DNA of 64,000 nucleotides from JBAXQQ01 sp037131695 (lineage in GTDB: Bacteria > Armatimonadota > Hebobacteria > CAIYQO01), in contig CAZWZF010000004.1 of assembly GCA_964638715.1 (NCBI GenBank), forward strand, positions 62,001-126,000. The letters are read 5' to 3'. The notes beneath the pieces were generated by a model. It made no database searches. It saw only the letters and a list, made by a program, of their open reading frames with translations, and was not told the origin of the DNA. Shown here piece after piece: positions 1 through 8,974 of the stretch. Position numbers and translations under genes: made by a program. The number at the start of each line of letters is the position of its first letter. Positions within the stretch are counted from its first letter, which is position 1.

Positions 1-33
1 TTAATATAATTGATAATATTAATATCAGAAAAT

Positions 34-906
34 ATGAAAGAATTATCTTTTTGGTTTAGTCGCTATTTTCAAACTTTTAACATCACTGACATATTCGATA
101 TATTAGTGGTGGGCTTTAGCATATATTTTTTATTACGACTTGTACAAGGTACCAGGGCTGTACAACTAATCAAAGGTTTTGTTGTTTTGATATTTGTTGT
201 ATTAATCACTGGTGCTGACTTGCTAAATCTAAAAACTACCAACTGGTTATTATCGATAATCCTGCAAAACTGGGTAATAGCATTGATAATCCTTTTTCAA
301 CCAGAATTGAGAATGGTTGTTGAACAAATAGGGCGCGGAAAATTCTTTCATGATACATTGAGAATGAGTCATGCACTTGATGCAGTAGGAATGATAAATG
401 AAATAGTACGCGCAGCACGTCGATTGTCTGAAAAACGCGTCGGAATGTTAATAGCTGTTGAACGCGAAGTCGGTTTGAATGATATTATTTCTACAGGACG
501 AAGAATTAACGGTGCTGTAAGCAGTGAATTTGTACAGACTATATTTCACCCCGGAACTCCAATGCATGATGGTGGGCTTGTAATACAAAATCAAATGGCA
601 GCAGCAGCAATGTGCCTATTTCCACTCAGCAATAAAGAAGACCGTATTAATAATTACGGCACCAGGCATAGAGCTGCGATAGGACTCTCTGAATTAACAG
701 ATGCTGTGATAATTGTAGTATCTGAAGAAACTGGTATCATCTCTATTGCTATAGAAGGTGAATTAATCAGCAACCTTTCTGCTGAAGGATTAAAAGAAAA
801 ATTACTTGTTTATCTACAGCCAAAAGATCAGGATAGTGGATTATGGTTCTGGAGAAAAGAAGGGAAAAACAGAATAATAGACGATGAGGTAAAAGAAGAT
901 GAATAA
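34..906 (+). CDS. cdaA: diadenylate cyclase, CdaA type
   Basis: Makes cyclic di-AMP from two ATP at the inner face of the membrane. Three hydrophobic segments (about residues 18-90) are followed by a DisA_N-type cyclase domain (about 100-250) with the RHR triplet near residues 211-213. The usual DGA triplet reads D-G-G here (about 179-181). I chose the ATG at 34 because the family starts close to this point; a TTG in frame at 10 would add eight residues. No strong ribosome site is visible before either start, and the window edge hides what lies upstream. The stop overlaps the next gene by 8 bases, as expected for a cdaA-cdaR pair. Family assignment is firm; activity with DGG is inferred. Confidence 0.93.
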   Translation: MKELSFWFSRYFQTFNITDIFDILVVGFSIYFLLRLVQGTRAVQLIKGFVVLIFVVLITGADLLNLKTTNWLLSIILQNWVIALIILFQPELRMVVEQIGRGKFFHDTLRMSHALDAVGMINEIVRAARRLSEKRVGMLIAVEREVGLNDIISTGRRINGAVSSEFVQTIFHPGTPMHDGGLVIQNQMAAAAMCLFPLSNKEDRINNYGTRHRAAIGLSELTDAVIIVVSEETGIISIAIEGELISNLSAEGLKEKLLVYLQPKDQDSGLWFWRKEGKNRIIDDEVKEDE

Positions 907-1540
907 TTCTGATACTTCATTAAAGATTTTAGCACTTGTTTTAGCTATATTTTTATGGTCATACGTCCGTATCAATGTTATAAAGCAGCCAGAAGTTTGG
1001 CGCATGGTTTCTGGAATACCAGTAATCTTGATTAATCGAAAAGAATCAACATTTCAATATCAGTACCCAAAGTTTATCAATGTTGAGATAAAAGGAACCG
1101 CAGATTTACTGATAAATCTTCCTCAACTTACTGCTACCATTGATGTTACGGATGTGAAAGAAAAAGCCAGCTTACCTGTAAAAATTACAGGATTGCCACC
1201 TAATGGTATACAAGTAACAAAACAATCAATAGAAGTCATACCAGTTGAAATCGTCAGTAGAGATATTGATATCGATGTGGTATTCATACCTCAATTACCA
1301 AAAAACATGATGGTTAAAGAATATCAGATAACACCAGCTAAGAAAGTCACTATCACTGGTGCAAGTGAATTTGTTAACCAAATTAAATATATCACTGCCT
1401 CTATTGACCCTGTCGGAAACAGCATTAATTTTACACAGGAAGTAAAACCTGTTGCTATAGGACAGAATGGTGAACAAATAACCAATGTCGCTATATTACC
1501 GGAAATTGTTAGAATTAAAGTTACTTTAGCTAAAAAGTAG
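899..1540 (+). CDS. cdaR: YbbR-like protein, probable CdaA regulator
   Basis: One N-terminal membrane segment (about residues 9-27) is followed by an extracytoplasmic part made of YbbR-type beta-rich modules of about 80 residues. Features of the family are P-V-x-I/V turns, an I-x-V-x-G-x start to a repeat, and a VTITGA-like stretch near residue 140. The protein has 213 residues, shorter than the 3-4 repeat CdaR of Firmicutes, so it probably carries two modules. In known systems the YbbR protein binds the cyclase next door and modulates c-di-AMP output. The 8-base overlap with cdaA supports that partnership here. Confidence 0.82.
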   Translation: MNNSDTSLKILALVLAIFLWSYVRINVIKQPEVWRMVSGIPVILINRKESTFQYQYPKFINVEIKGTADLLINLPQLTATIDVTDVKEKASLPVKITGLPPNGIQVTKQSIEVIPVEIVSRDIDIDVVFIPQLPKNMMVKEYQITPAKKVTITGASEFVNQIKYITASIDPVGNSINFTQEVKPVAIGQNGEQITNVAILPEIVRIKVTLAKK

Positions 1541-1548
1541 GTAGAATT

Positions 1549-1932
1549 ATGCAAGCAGATTCATTTGCTATAACAGCAAAAATTATCTTATTTTTTTTAG
1601 GTACAATGTCATTTATTGTATTTTGGCTATCTGGAACACACAAATATTATTTACTATATATTGGTTTTGGGTTTTGCAGTTTAGGTATTTCATTATTTTT
1701 TAACAAACAGTTCTTTGTTATTGCAGCCTTATTATTGACTCTTTATGCATTTGTAATTGCTATCATTGAGGGAATAAAAGATACAAAAACAAGATTAGCA
1801 AATTTCCGCAAAGAACAGGAAGGCAGGGAGATTGCATTCGCTGAATTTCAAGCTGCATTAATTGAAAATGAGAAGAAAAATAAAGATAATAATGCTACTA
1901 AGGTAGAGGATGATAATTCCTCTACCCTGTAG
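1549..1932 (+). CDS. small membrane protein of unknown function
   Basis: The product has 127 residues. Three hydrophobic helices lie at about 8-30, 34-53 and 56-75, followed by a charged, probably cytoplasmic tail of about 50 residues rich in Lys, Glu and Asn that could form a short coiled coil. I do not recognise a family. It begins 9 bases after cdaR with GTAGAATT before the ATG, so it is probably the last gene of the c-di-AMP operon. Its final codons form the left arm of a terminator-like hairpin, which supports the operon end. Confidence 0.65.
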   Translation: MQADSFAITAKIILFFLGTMSFIVFWLSGTHKYYLLYIGFGFCSLGISLFFNKQFFVIAALLLTLYAFVIAIIEGIKDTKTRLANFRKEQEGREIAFAEFQAALIENEKKNKDNNATKVEDDNSSTL

Positions 1933-1935
1933 ATT
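1902..1935. terminator. hairpin between convergent operons
   Basis: A perfect 9-bp stem (GGTAGAGGA, 1902-1910, with TCCTCTACC, 1918-1926) closes a 7-base loop. T-rich sequence follows on both strands, though there is no pure T run. It spans the last codons of the small membrane protein and faces the 3' end of tyrS, so it could stop transcription both ways. Confidence 0.6.
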
Positions 1936-1942
1936 TATTTAA

Positions 1943-3163
1943 TTATTTAGAGGTTATATTTATTATTCGACGTTTACCAGCTCTTATAATCATATCAACA
2001 ACAGGGACAATTACAGCTTGCGGATCAGTAATTTTATCATTATTGATATATACAGCACCTTGTTGAATTAATCTTCGCGCTTCGCCAGATGATGATGTCA
2101 TGTTAGATTCCTGCATAAATTTAGCTAATGAAACAGAAGTACCAATCATATCAACAGGTATTTCTATATTTTCTGCTGCAGCACGAAAATCTTCTAAGGT
2201 TTGAGTTCTACCGCTAAATGTGCGTCTAAATTCCTCTGAAGCTCCCCTGCCCGCTTCAATATCATACATTGTAGACACAATTTCCTGTGCTAATTTATCT
2301 TTTGCATTACGAGGATTTAATTCACCTGATTTCATAGCATTTGACATTTCATCGATCTCAGCCATTGGTAAATCAGTTAAATATTCAAAATACATTGCAA
2401 TCAAATGATCTGGCAATGACATTACTTTACCAAACATGTCTTGCGGCGCATCTAACACAGCTATATAATTACCAAGGCTTTTTGACATTTTTTTAGAACC
2501 ATCAGTACCGGGAATTAATGGTCTTGTTATTACTACTTGTTCTTTCATGCCATATAACCCCTGAACTTCTCTACCCATCATTAAATTGAATGTTTGATCG
2601 GTACCGCCAAATTCAATATCTGCTTTAACAGCAAATGAATCATAGCCTTGCAACAAAGGATAGAATAGTTCATGGATTCCAATTGGTGCTTGTTCTTTAA
2701 ATCTTTTCGCAAAATCTTCGCGTTCCAAAAGTTGAGCTACAGTAAATTTTCCAGCAAGTTTTATCATGTCATAAGGTGTCAATTTATCTAACCATTCACT
2801 ATTAAATCTCACCTCTGCTTTTGACATATCCAATACTTTACCAGCTTGTGCGACATAAGTTTCTGCATTTGCTTTAACTTGTTCACGTGACAATTGAGGA
2901 CGGGTTAAACTACTTCCGCTGGGATCGCCAATCATTGCTGTAAAATCACCGATGATAAATACTATCTGATGTCCTAACTCCTGCATCTTGCGTAATGCAC
3001 GCAACTGAACACAATGGCCTAATGTTAAGTCGGGAGCACTTGGGTCAGCGCCAAATTTTACGCGCAAAGGACGACCTGAAGAAAGTTTTGATTTTAATTC
3101 CGCTTCACTTATAAGTTCTATAGCACCACGTTTCATTGCTGAAAACTGTTCATTTACATTCAT
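1943..3163 (-). CDS. tyrS: tyrosyl-tRNA synthetase
   Basis: Charges tRNA-Tyr. A Rossmann-fold class I catalytic domain carries the HIGH-type signature as L-G-H-C (48-51) and K-M-S-K-S at 225-229. The C-terminal S4 RNA-binding domain (about 335-400) has the S-S-G-E-A-R-R segment. At 406 residues, and with the K-F-G-A-D-P-S-A-P-D-L-T-L-G-H N-terminal pattern, it belongs to the TyrS2/TyrZ-like branch rather than the E. coli TyrS branch. The ATG at 3163 is preceded by GAGAG. It is transcribed toward the c-di-AMP operon and the two are separated only by the hairpin at 1902-1926. Confidence 0.97.
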   Translation of the reverse strand: MNVNEQFSAMKRGAIELISEAELKSKLSSGRPLRVKFGADPSAPDLTLGHCVQLRALRKMQELGHQIVFIIGDFTAMIGDPSGSSLTRPQLSREQVKANAETYVAQAGKVLDMSKAEVRFNSEWLDKLTPYDMIKLAGKFTVAQLLEREDFAKRFKEQAPIGIHELFYPLLQGYDSFAVKADIEFGGTDQTFNLMMGREVQGLYGMKEQVVITRPLIPGTDGSKKMSKSLGNYIAVLDAPQDMFGKVMSLPDHLIAMYFEYLTDLPMAEIDEMSNAMKSGELNPRNAKDKLAQEIVSTMYDIEAGRGASEEFRRTFSGRTQTLEDFRAAAENIEIPVDMIGTSVSLAKFMQESNMTSSSGEARRLIQQGAVYINNDKITDPQAVIVPVVDMIIRAGKRRIINITSK

Positions 3164-3237
3164 TTTTTTCTCTCAATTAATTAATTTTGTGAATAGATAT
3201 TACTATATTTAGAACGTTTATGGAAGAGATGAGCGAA

Positions 3238-4416
3238 TTACTTTTGTAATGGAAATAAAACTTTTAAATCTTTTCCTGTTATTTCTTTTATTACTGTTTC
3301 GATATTTTCGCCATCTGCAAGTAAAATCAGCATCGCATGAACATCATCAATTGTCATTTCCCGTGTGATAACATTCACTTTCTCTAATGCAAGATAATAT
3401 GCAGTTAGCTGTTCTTTTTCTTCATTACTATTCAACAATGTGTTAATTTCAGAAAATGATTTGTCAGTTATATTATCAGGAGCTTTTACTTCAATTCCCC
3501 CGCCATATTTACAAGCCAAACCTTCATTTAACCATAATGGTATATTTTCACCGTGCGTAATAGCAGAGATTGCCAAATGTACCATTTCATGACGAATTAT
3601 CCCAGGAACTTCTGTATCATTTTGTGGAGGTGTGTCCCAATTAGAAGGATTCCATATAGCTATTACACCAGGTAAAGTAAATGATGGACTACTTACTGCT
3701 CTATTTTTATTATGCACAGTGTCGGAATATTTTAAAAATGACTCCCGCGATGCAAATACTAATAATCTAAAAGATGGCAGTTGTATTCCCATTGTTTTTT
3801 CAACATCATTTTTTGATCTTATCGCTATTTTTTCAAGATTTACTATTTCTTTCTCATCGTTTGAACAAATAAGCATCCCATCTATACAATGCAATTTTAA
3901 CGGTTCTAATTTAATTGAATTTACAAGCGGTTTTAATAATTCCCGCCATCGTTCAGCTTTATTAATAATATCCTGATTTGTAATCAATGAAAACAAGTCG
4001 TTTGCAGCAGCATAATCACCTGTTAATGCTTTAACAGATGCATATTCACCTATTAACATTTGATTTTTGGTATCTTCTTTGTATGCCATCTCGTAAACTG
4101 TTAAGGCTTTATTTAGAGCACCTGAATTTCTCAATGCCCGTGCCCACCACAGTAGAATATTTTTACCATTTTCATCAGTATTAGATGAATTTTCAAATAA
4201 TTCTGCTGCTGCTGCATACTTTTTAAATCCATACTGTATACGGCCTGACCAATATTTTTTAGGGAAATTCTCATCATTATTTGCAGACACTTCAACAGAT
4301 GCGGCAGTATAATCACCTTTATCAATCAGTGACGCGACATCATGAGTAGGTGTTTCAGCATGAGAAAACCTTAAAATAAAAATCAATATTAAAAATATGA
4401 ATATTTTTAGATTCAT
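3238..4416 (-). CDS. secreted TPR protein with gluzincin metallopeptidase domain
   Basis: An N-terminal signal peptide (about residues 1-20, ending F-S-H-A) is followed by TPR-like helical repeats (about 25-150) and a C-terminal peptidase-MA-like domain. The zinc site is visible as H-E-M-V-H (276-280) with a second-helix Glu in N-E-G-L-A (297-301), the gluzincin arrangement. It is probably exported and may degrade or bind peptides or envelope proteins; the substrate is unknown. It lies 81 bases downstream of greA on the same strand, but the intergenic inverted repeat makes co-transcription uncertain. The TPR part is judged from the repeated helix pattern and is less certain than the protease motif. 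Confidence 0.72.
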   Translation of the reverse strand: MNLKIFIFLILIFILRFSHAETPTHDVASLIDKGDYTAASVEVSANNDENFPKKYWSGRIQYGFKKYAAAAELFENSSNTDENGKNILLWWARALRNSGALNKALTVYEMAYKEDTKNQMLIGEYASVKALTGDYAAANDLFSLITNQDIINKAERWRELLKPLVNSIKLEPLKLHCIDGMLICSNDEKEIVNLEKIAIRSKNDVEKTMGIQLPSFRLLVFASRESFLKYSDTVHNKNRAVSSPSFTLPGVIAIWNPSNWDTPPQNDTEVPGIIRHEMVHLAISAITHGENIPLWLNEGLACKYGGGIEVKAPDNITDKSFSEINTLLNSNEEKEQLTAYYLALEKVNVITREMTIDDVHAMLILLADGENIETVIKEITGKDLKVLFPLQK

Positions 4417-4430
4417 AACTCACTATATTA

Positions 4431-4500
4431 ATGCGTAAAACCGGCGAAGAATATATCTACACCGGTTAATACGCATTACTTAATAAAAAGTTTTTTATTA
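4431..4500. repeat. two adjacent inverted repeats after greA
   Basis: The first (4431-4476) pairs ATGCGTA and AACCGG with CCGGTT and TACGCAT around a 17-base loop, with a small internal bulge. The second (4481-4500) pairs TAATAAAAA with TTTTTATTA and overlaps the greA stop codon. Neither is followed by a T run on the minus strand, so I call them inverted repeats with possible terminator or mRNA-stability roles. Confidence 0.45.
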
Positions 4501-4974
4501 ACCACTATATACTGAAATCTGAATTACTTTAAATTTCCTTAATCCAGCAGGAGCCATAAATTCAACAATTTCACCACTTTTTTTACCAAGTAACGATTTT
4601 CCTAATGGTGACTCAACTGACAAGTATATGTCTTCTAAATGCGCTTCTTGTTCGCAAACAAGTACATATTCTTTTTGTTTGCCGCCATCAATATTCTCAA
4701 CTTTAATTTTTGCGCCAATAACTGCCTCAGTTACTTTTTTTGGAAGTTCAATAATTTCAACAGTTGACAGGATGGCTTCAAGCTCGTGTATACGGCCTTC
4801 AGTCATCCCCTGATCACGCTTTGCTGTTTCATACTCAGCATTTTCAGATATATCACCATATTCGCGCGCCTGCACCAGGTCAACCATTACCTGGGGTCTG
4901 CGCACGTCTATTAACTCTCTTAATTCGGCATGAAGTTTTTCATAGCCACGTTGGGTCAGCTTTACAGTGCTCAC
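4498..4974 (-). CDS. greA: transcription elongation factor GreA
   Basis: Rescues backtracked RNA polymerase by stimulating transcript cleavage. At 158 residues it has canonical length. The N-terminal coiled coil (about 5-75) carries the acidic tip motif D-I-S-E-N-A-E-Y. The C-terminal FKBP-like domain contains S-P-L-G-K-S-L-L-G-K-K. The start is a GTG (4972-4974): there is no upstream ATG, and GGAG lies 8 bases before it, which supports the GTG. It is downstream of the gltD-type gene but separated from it by a strong terminator, so it probably has its own promoter. Confidence 0.96.
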   Translation of the reverse strand: MSTVKLTQRGYEKLHAELRELIDVRRPQVMVDLVQAREYGDISENAEYETAKRDQGMTEGRIHELEAILSTVEIIELPKKVTEAVIGAKIKVENIDGGKQKEYVLVCEQEAHLEDIYLSVESPLGKSLLGKKSGEIVEFMAPAGLRKFKVIQISVYSG

Positions 4975-5021
4975 GTTTTGTACTCCGCTATTAAGATTTT
5001 TTTATTGAATATACAAACTTA

Positions 5022-5054
5022 ATCCCCCGCTATTTGTAAATATAAGCGGGGGAT
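5022..5054. repeat. GC-rich hairpin upstream of greA
   Basis: A 10-bp perfect stem (ATCCCCCGCT, 5022-5031, with AGCGGGGGAT, 5045-5054) encloses a 13-base loop. It is very GC-rich for this genome. No T run follows on either strand. It lies between the terminator at 5059-5085 and the greA ribosome site, so it could be a protein-binding site, a 5' leader structure or a second terminator. Confidence 0.4.
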
Positions 5055-5058
5055 AATG

Positions 5059-5085
5059 AAAAACAGACGGCACAAATGCCGTCTG
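5059..5085 (-). terminator. rho-independent terminator after the gltD-type gene
   Basis: Read on the minus strand, a 9-bp stem (CAGACGGCA with TGCCGTCTG) closes a 4-base loop and is followed at once by TTTTTC. This ends the gltD-type transcript before greA. Confidence 0.85.
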
Positions 5086-5180
5086 AATATCTCTCTGGCA
5101 TTTACAATACCATCATTAAGCTATATTGTCCAGATGTGTATCGAAAATTTAACAAATATTTTTCAATGTGTATAATATTA

Positions 5181-6587
5181 CTACTTACTATTTAAATATT
5201 CATTAATTGCCTGGGCAGATTTTTTACCATCACCCATTGCAAGAATTACAGTTGCCGCACCACGAACAATGTCGCCACCTGCAAAAATACCAGGTATTGA
5301 ACTTTGACCATTCTCATCAGCCACTATATTTCCCCATTTATTCAATTGCAAATCAGGTGCAGTGCGGGTTAACAAAGGATTAGCCAAAGTTCCTATTGCA
5401 ACTACCACCATATCGCAGTCAAGAATAAAATCTGAATTTTTCATTGGTACAGGTCGTCGTCGTCCGCTGGCATCTGGTTCACCTAATTCCATACGAATAC
5501 ATTTTAAGCCGGTAACCCAACCAGTATCATTACCAATAACTTCAATAGGAGCTGTTAATAATTCAAACTTAACACCTTCTTCTTCAGCATGGTGAACCTC
5601 TTCTATGCGCGCTGGAAGCTCTGCCATACCACGCCGATACACAATTGATGCAGAATCAGCACCAAGGCGTATTGCGGTGCGCACAGCATCCATTGCCACA
5701 TTGCCACCACCTATTACTGCTACACGCTGACCTTTCAAAACTGGCGTATCAACTTCCGGGAAAGAATATGCTGCCATTAAGTTAACACGGGTTAAATATT
5801 CATTTGCTGAATAAACCCCTTTAAAATGTTCACCTGGAACATTCATAAAAACTGGTAATCCTGCACCATTAGCTATAAATACAGCGTCAAACTTTTCCCT
5901 TAATTCAGGAAGAGTATATGTTTTTCCAATTATAATATTACATTCAATTTTTACGCCTGATTTTTTTAATCGTTCTACTTCATTTGAAACTATTGCTTTG
6001 GGTAATCTAAACTCTGGTATGCCATATACTAATACACCACCCGGAGTATGAAAAGCCTCATAAATTACTACTTCATGACCGTATTTTACTAATTCGCCAG
6101 CGGCTGTTAAACCTGCAGGTCCAGAACCTACAACAGCAACTTTTTTGCCAGTTTTTATTGATTCATTCTCAGGAGAATAATTGTTCTCACGTGCCCAATC
6201 AGCAACAAATCGCTCTAAATTTCCTATTGCTACCGGTTGACCTTTAATCCCGCACACACATTCTACTTCACACTGTACTTCCTGCGGACATACTCTTCCT
6301 GTCACAGCAGGTAATGCATTGTCAGCTAATAACGACTGTGCCGCAGTTAAAAAATCTCCTTCAGCTACAGCATTGATAAATTTTGGAATATCAACCATGA
6401 CTGGGCATCCAGTGATACATTTTGCATTTTTGCATTGCAGACATCGTGCTGCTTCAAGCATTGCAACATCAACTGACAATCCAGAGTTCACTTCACTGAA
6501 GTTTGTTTTACGAACTTGCGGATCTTGCGAAGGCATGGGCTGGCGTTTAATGGCCATACGTTCTTTAGCTGATAATTTATTATCCAT
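5181..6587 (-). CDS. gltD: NADPH-dependent glutamate synthase small-subunit-type flavoprotein
   Basis: An FAD/NADPH oxidoreductase of the GltD/GltA (also NfnL, DPYD-N) family. The N-terminal iron-sulfur region has C49-x2-C52-x4-C57-x3-C61 and a second Cys group near 93-112. The FAD site has V-V-G-S-G-P-A-G near residue 155, the NADPH site V-I-G-G-G-N-V-A-M-D near 295, and the C-terminal G-I-F-A-G-G-D-I-V closes the FAD fold. The length of 468 is normal. Neither a large glutamate synthase subunit nor an NfnS-like partner is in the window, so it could be glutamate synthase, a ferredoxin:NADP transhydrogenase subunit or a stand-alone reductase. It lies downstream of pnp but behind a terminator. 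Confidence 0.85.
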   Translation of the reverse strand: MDNKLSAKERMAIKRQPMPSQDPQVRKTNFSEVNSGLSVDVAMLEAARCLQCKNAKCITGCPVMVDIPKFINAVAEGDFLTAAQSLLADNALPAVTGRVCPQEVQCEVECVCGIKGQPVAIGNLERFVADWARENNYSPENESIKTGKKVAVVGSGPAGLTAAGELVKYGHEVVIYEAFHTPGGVLVYGIPEFRLPKAIVSNEVERLKKSGVKIECNIIIGKTYTLPELREKFDAVFIANGAGLPVFMNVPGEHFKGVYSANEYLTRVNLMAAYSFPEVDTPVLKGQRVAVIGGGNVAMDAVRTAIRLGADSASIVYRRGMAELPARIEEVHHAEEEGVKFELLTAPIEVIGNDTGWVTGLKCIRMELGEPDASGRRRPVPMKNSDFILDCDMVVVAIGTLANPLLTRTAPDLQLNKWGNIVADENGQSSIPGIFAGGDIVRGAATVILAMGDGKKSAQAINEYLNSK

Positions 6588-6620
6588 TTATATACGACCT
6601 ATTCATGAAGTGAAAATATT

Positions 6621-6667
6621 AAAAAGCACACGCCCCTATTCTTTCGATATAACAGCGTGTGCTTTTT
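6621..6667 (-). terminator. terminator after pnp
   Basis: A 13-bp perfect stem (AAAAAGCACACGC with GCGTGTGCTTTTT) closes a 21-base loop. The symmetric A and T ends give a U tract on either strand, so it can act bidirectionally. It lies 9 bases after the pnp stop. Confidence 0.82.
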
Positions 6668-6675
6668 GTAGTTAT

Positions 6676-8850
6676 TTAGAATCGGCGGCGTGGTTTATCG
6701 CTGCTTCTTCTTTCAACTTTAGCCTCTGAAGGTGATTCTTTTCTTTCATGTTTGATAGCATGTGAACCTTCTCCAGAACCTGATGCCGGCAACATAGCCT
6801 TACGTGATAAACGCAATTTCCCTGACGGGTCGCGCTCTAACACTTTAACAGCAATTTCATCACCGACTTTAACAACATCTTCAACACGTTCTACACGCTC
6901 ATTGGCTAATTGTGAAATATGAACCATACCATCACGGCCAGGTGCTATTTCAACGATCGCGCCGACATTGATAATTTTCACAACTTTACCTACATAAACT
7001 TCACCTTCAACAATATCACGAGTGATAGCATCAATGAAATTACGTGCAGCAATTGCGGCTTCACCATTCGGAGCAGCAATGAATACTCGTCCATCCTGTT
7101 CGATATCAATTTTTACACTTAAATCAGATTGGATTTTCTTAATTACTTTACCGCCTGGTCCGATTACTTCGCCAATTTTTTCTGGATTAATCTGTAGAAT
7201 TAATACACGAGGAGCGGTAGCTGCCATTTCAGTACGCGGAGCTGGCAATAATTCTAAAATCTTGCCAATGATATAAACACGAGCATTTCGAGCACGGGTG
7301 AACGCTTCTGCCAATAATTCCCGGCTCAAACCGCCACGTTTTACGTCCATTTGAATAGCTGTAATGCCATCAACTGTACCAGTAACTTTAAAGTCCATAT
7401 CGCCAGAGCCGTCTTCAACTCCCTGGATATCTGTAAGTAAGCGTGCCCGAGTTTCATCGCTAACCATGCCAATTGCAATACCAGCTACTGGTTTTTTAAT
7501 AGGAACACCGGCGGCCATTAATGCAAGTGTACTTCCACATGCTGATGCCATTGATGACGAACCGTTTGATTCTAACACTTCTGATACTATGCGAATGGTA
7601 TAAGGGAACTCATCAATTGAAGGTAAAACAGGAACTAAAGCTCTTTCTGCTAATGCACCATGTCCAACTTCTCGACGACCAGCACTGCGCATCATACGAA
7701 CTTCTCCAACTGAATAAGGTGGGAAGTTGTAATAATGCATATAGCGCTTAACATCTTCAGGATTAATAGTGTCAATATCTTGCGCTTCACCGACACCACC
7801 TAAAGTTAGAACTGTTAAAGCCTGGGTTTGACCGCGGGTAAATAATGCACTGCCGTGTACTACCGGAAGAATATCAACTTCACATGTAATGTTGCGTATT
7901 TCATCATCTTTGCGACCATCTGGACGACGGTTATCATCAAGGATTACAGCACGAAGCGTGTGTTTGATTTCTTTTTCAATTAAATCGCGGATTCCAACTG
8001 ATTCAGGAAACTTTTCTTTTAATTCGCTTTCAATTTCCTTAATCATATCAAAGGTTGCGCTTTCGCGGCCTTGTTTATTGGGATTACTTAATGTTTCTTT
8101 AATTTTCGATGAGTAATCTTTAACACTTTTGTACAACTCAGGGTCAATTACCGGTTCAACAACAACAAACTTTTCTGGATTAACTAATGCGACTAATTCT
8201 TCCTGAATTTCAATCATTTCCAATATACCTTTTTCGCCGAAAGCAATTGCTTCAATCATCAGGTCTTCAGGTATTTCATTTGCGCCGGCTTCCATCATGA
8301 TAACGCCTTCGCGTGTGCCTGCAACCAATAAATCAAGGTCGCCTTCAGTTACTTGCTGATATGTTGGATTCATTATAAATTCGCCATTTACACGTCCAAC
8401 TCTTACTGCGCCAACAGGACCTTGAAAAGGGATGCGGCTAATTGATAACGCAGCCGAAGCACCCATAATACCAAGTACATCCGGTTGATTCTCTTGATCT
8501 GATGCCAAAACAGTAATAATAATTTGAACATCATTTCGGAAAGTTTTTGGGAAACAAGGACGGATTGGTCGATCTGTCATACGTGCGCTGAGAATAGCGC
8601 GTTCGCTTGGTCGGCCTTCCCTTTTAATGTATCCACCAGGAATTTTTCCTGCGGCATACATTCTCTCTTCAAAGTCAACTGTGAGCGGGAAGAAATCAAC
8701 TCCTGCCTTAGGCTCATTTGACATAGTAGCAGCGGCTAAAATAACTGTATTATCATAACGGACTAATACAGAGCCATCTGCTTGTTTTGCAACCCTGCCA
8801 GTTTCAATGCTGAACTGTTTTCCATTGAGGGTGCGTTCTACTTTAATCAT
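6676..8850 (-). CDS. pnp: polyribonucleotide nucleotidyltransferase (PNPase)
   Basis: Degrades RNA 3' to 5' with phosphate and acts in the degradosome. Two RNase PH-like domains (about 1-230 and 305-545) flank the helical linker. A KH domain follows (G-P-G-G-K motif near 565), then an S1 domain (about 620-690, G-R-D-G-M-V-H-I-S). The tail of about 30 residues is rich in Lys, Arg and Ser and is probably disordered. Length 724 is typical. The ATG at 8850 has AAGGAG 6 bases upstream. It follows rpsO on the same strand, the usual bacterial order, across a structured 124-base spacer. Confidence 0.97.
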   Translation of the reverse strand: MIKVERTLNGKQFSIETGRVAKQADGSVLVRYDNTVILAAATMSNEPKAGVDFFPLTVDFEERMYAAGKIPGGYIKREGRPSERAILSARMTDRPIRPCFPKTFRNDVQIIITVLASDQENQPDVLGIMGASAALSISRIPFQGPVGAVRVGRVNGEFIMNPTYQQVTEGDLDLLVAGTREGVIMMEAGANEIPEDLMIEAIAFGEKGILEMIEIQEELVALVNPEKFVVVEPVIDPELYKSVKDYSSKIKETLSNPNKQGRESATFDMIKEIESELKEKFPESVGIRDLIEKEIKHTLRAVILDDNRRPDGRKDDEIRNITCEVDILPVVHGSALFTRGQTQALTVLTLGGVGEAQDIDTINPEDVKRYMHYYNFPPYSVGEVRMMRSAGRREVGHGALAERALVPVLPSIDEFPYTIRIVSEVLESNGSSSMASACGSTLALMAAGVPIKKPVAGIAIGMVSDETRARLLTDIQGVEDGSGDMDFKVTGTVDGITAIQMDVKRGGLSRELLAEAFTRARNARVYIIGKILELLPAPRTEMAATAPRVLILQINPEKIGEVIGPGGKVIKKIQSDLSVKIDIEQDGRVFIAAPNGEAAIAARNFIDAITRDIVEGEVYVGKVVKIINVGAIVEIAPGRDGMVHISQLANERVERVEDVVKVGDEIAVKVLERDPSGKLRLSRKAMLPASGSGEGSHAIKHERKESPSEAKVERRSSDKPRRRF

Positions 8851-8901
8851 CTATCTCTCCTTACAAAGGTTGGGATCATATTAAACAGGGGAGGAAAATA
8901 T

Positions 8902-8941
8902 GGGGCTGATACCACAATAGGGACATGGTATCCCATGCCCC
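8902..8941 (-). promoter_or_regulatory. structured leader between rpsO and pnp
   Basis: On the minus strand an outer 5-bp stem (GGGGC with GCCCC) and an inner 7-bp stem (GATACCA with TGGTATC) form a bulged hairpin followed by CATATTTTCC. It could be a leaky terminator of rpsO or a processing site. In E. coli the equivalent leader is cut by RNase III in pnp autoregulation; that role here is inferred from position only. Confidence 0.5.
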
Positions 8942-8974
8942 TGAAGAGTGTCCGCGTGTGCCGGATTATCCCGA

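Noticed and set aside
6319..6729. 136-codon plus-strand open frame opposite the gltD-type gene
   Set aside because: It is a shadow of a well-conserved minus-strand gene, has no ribosome site and its translation resembles no protein.
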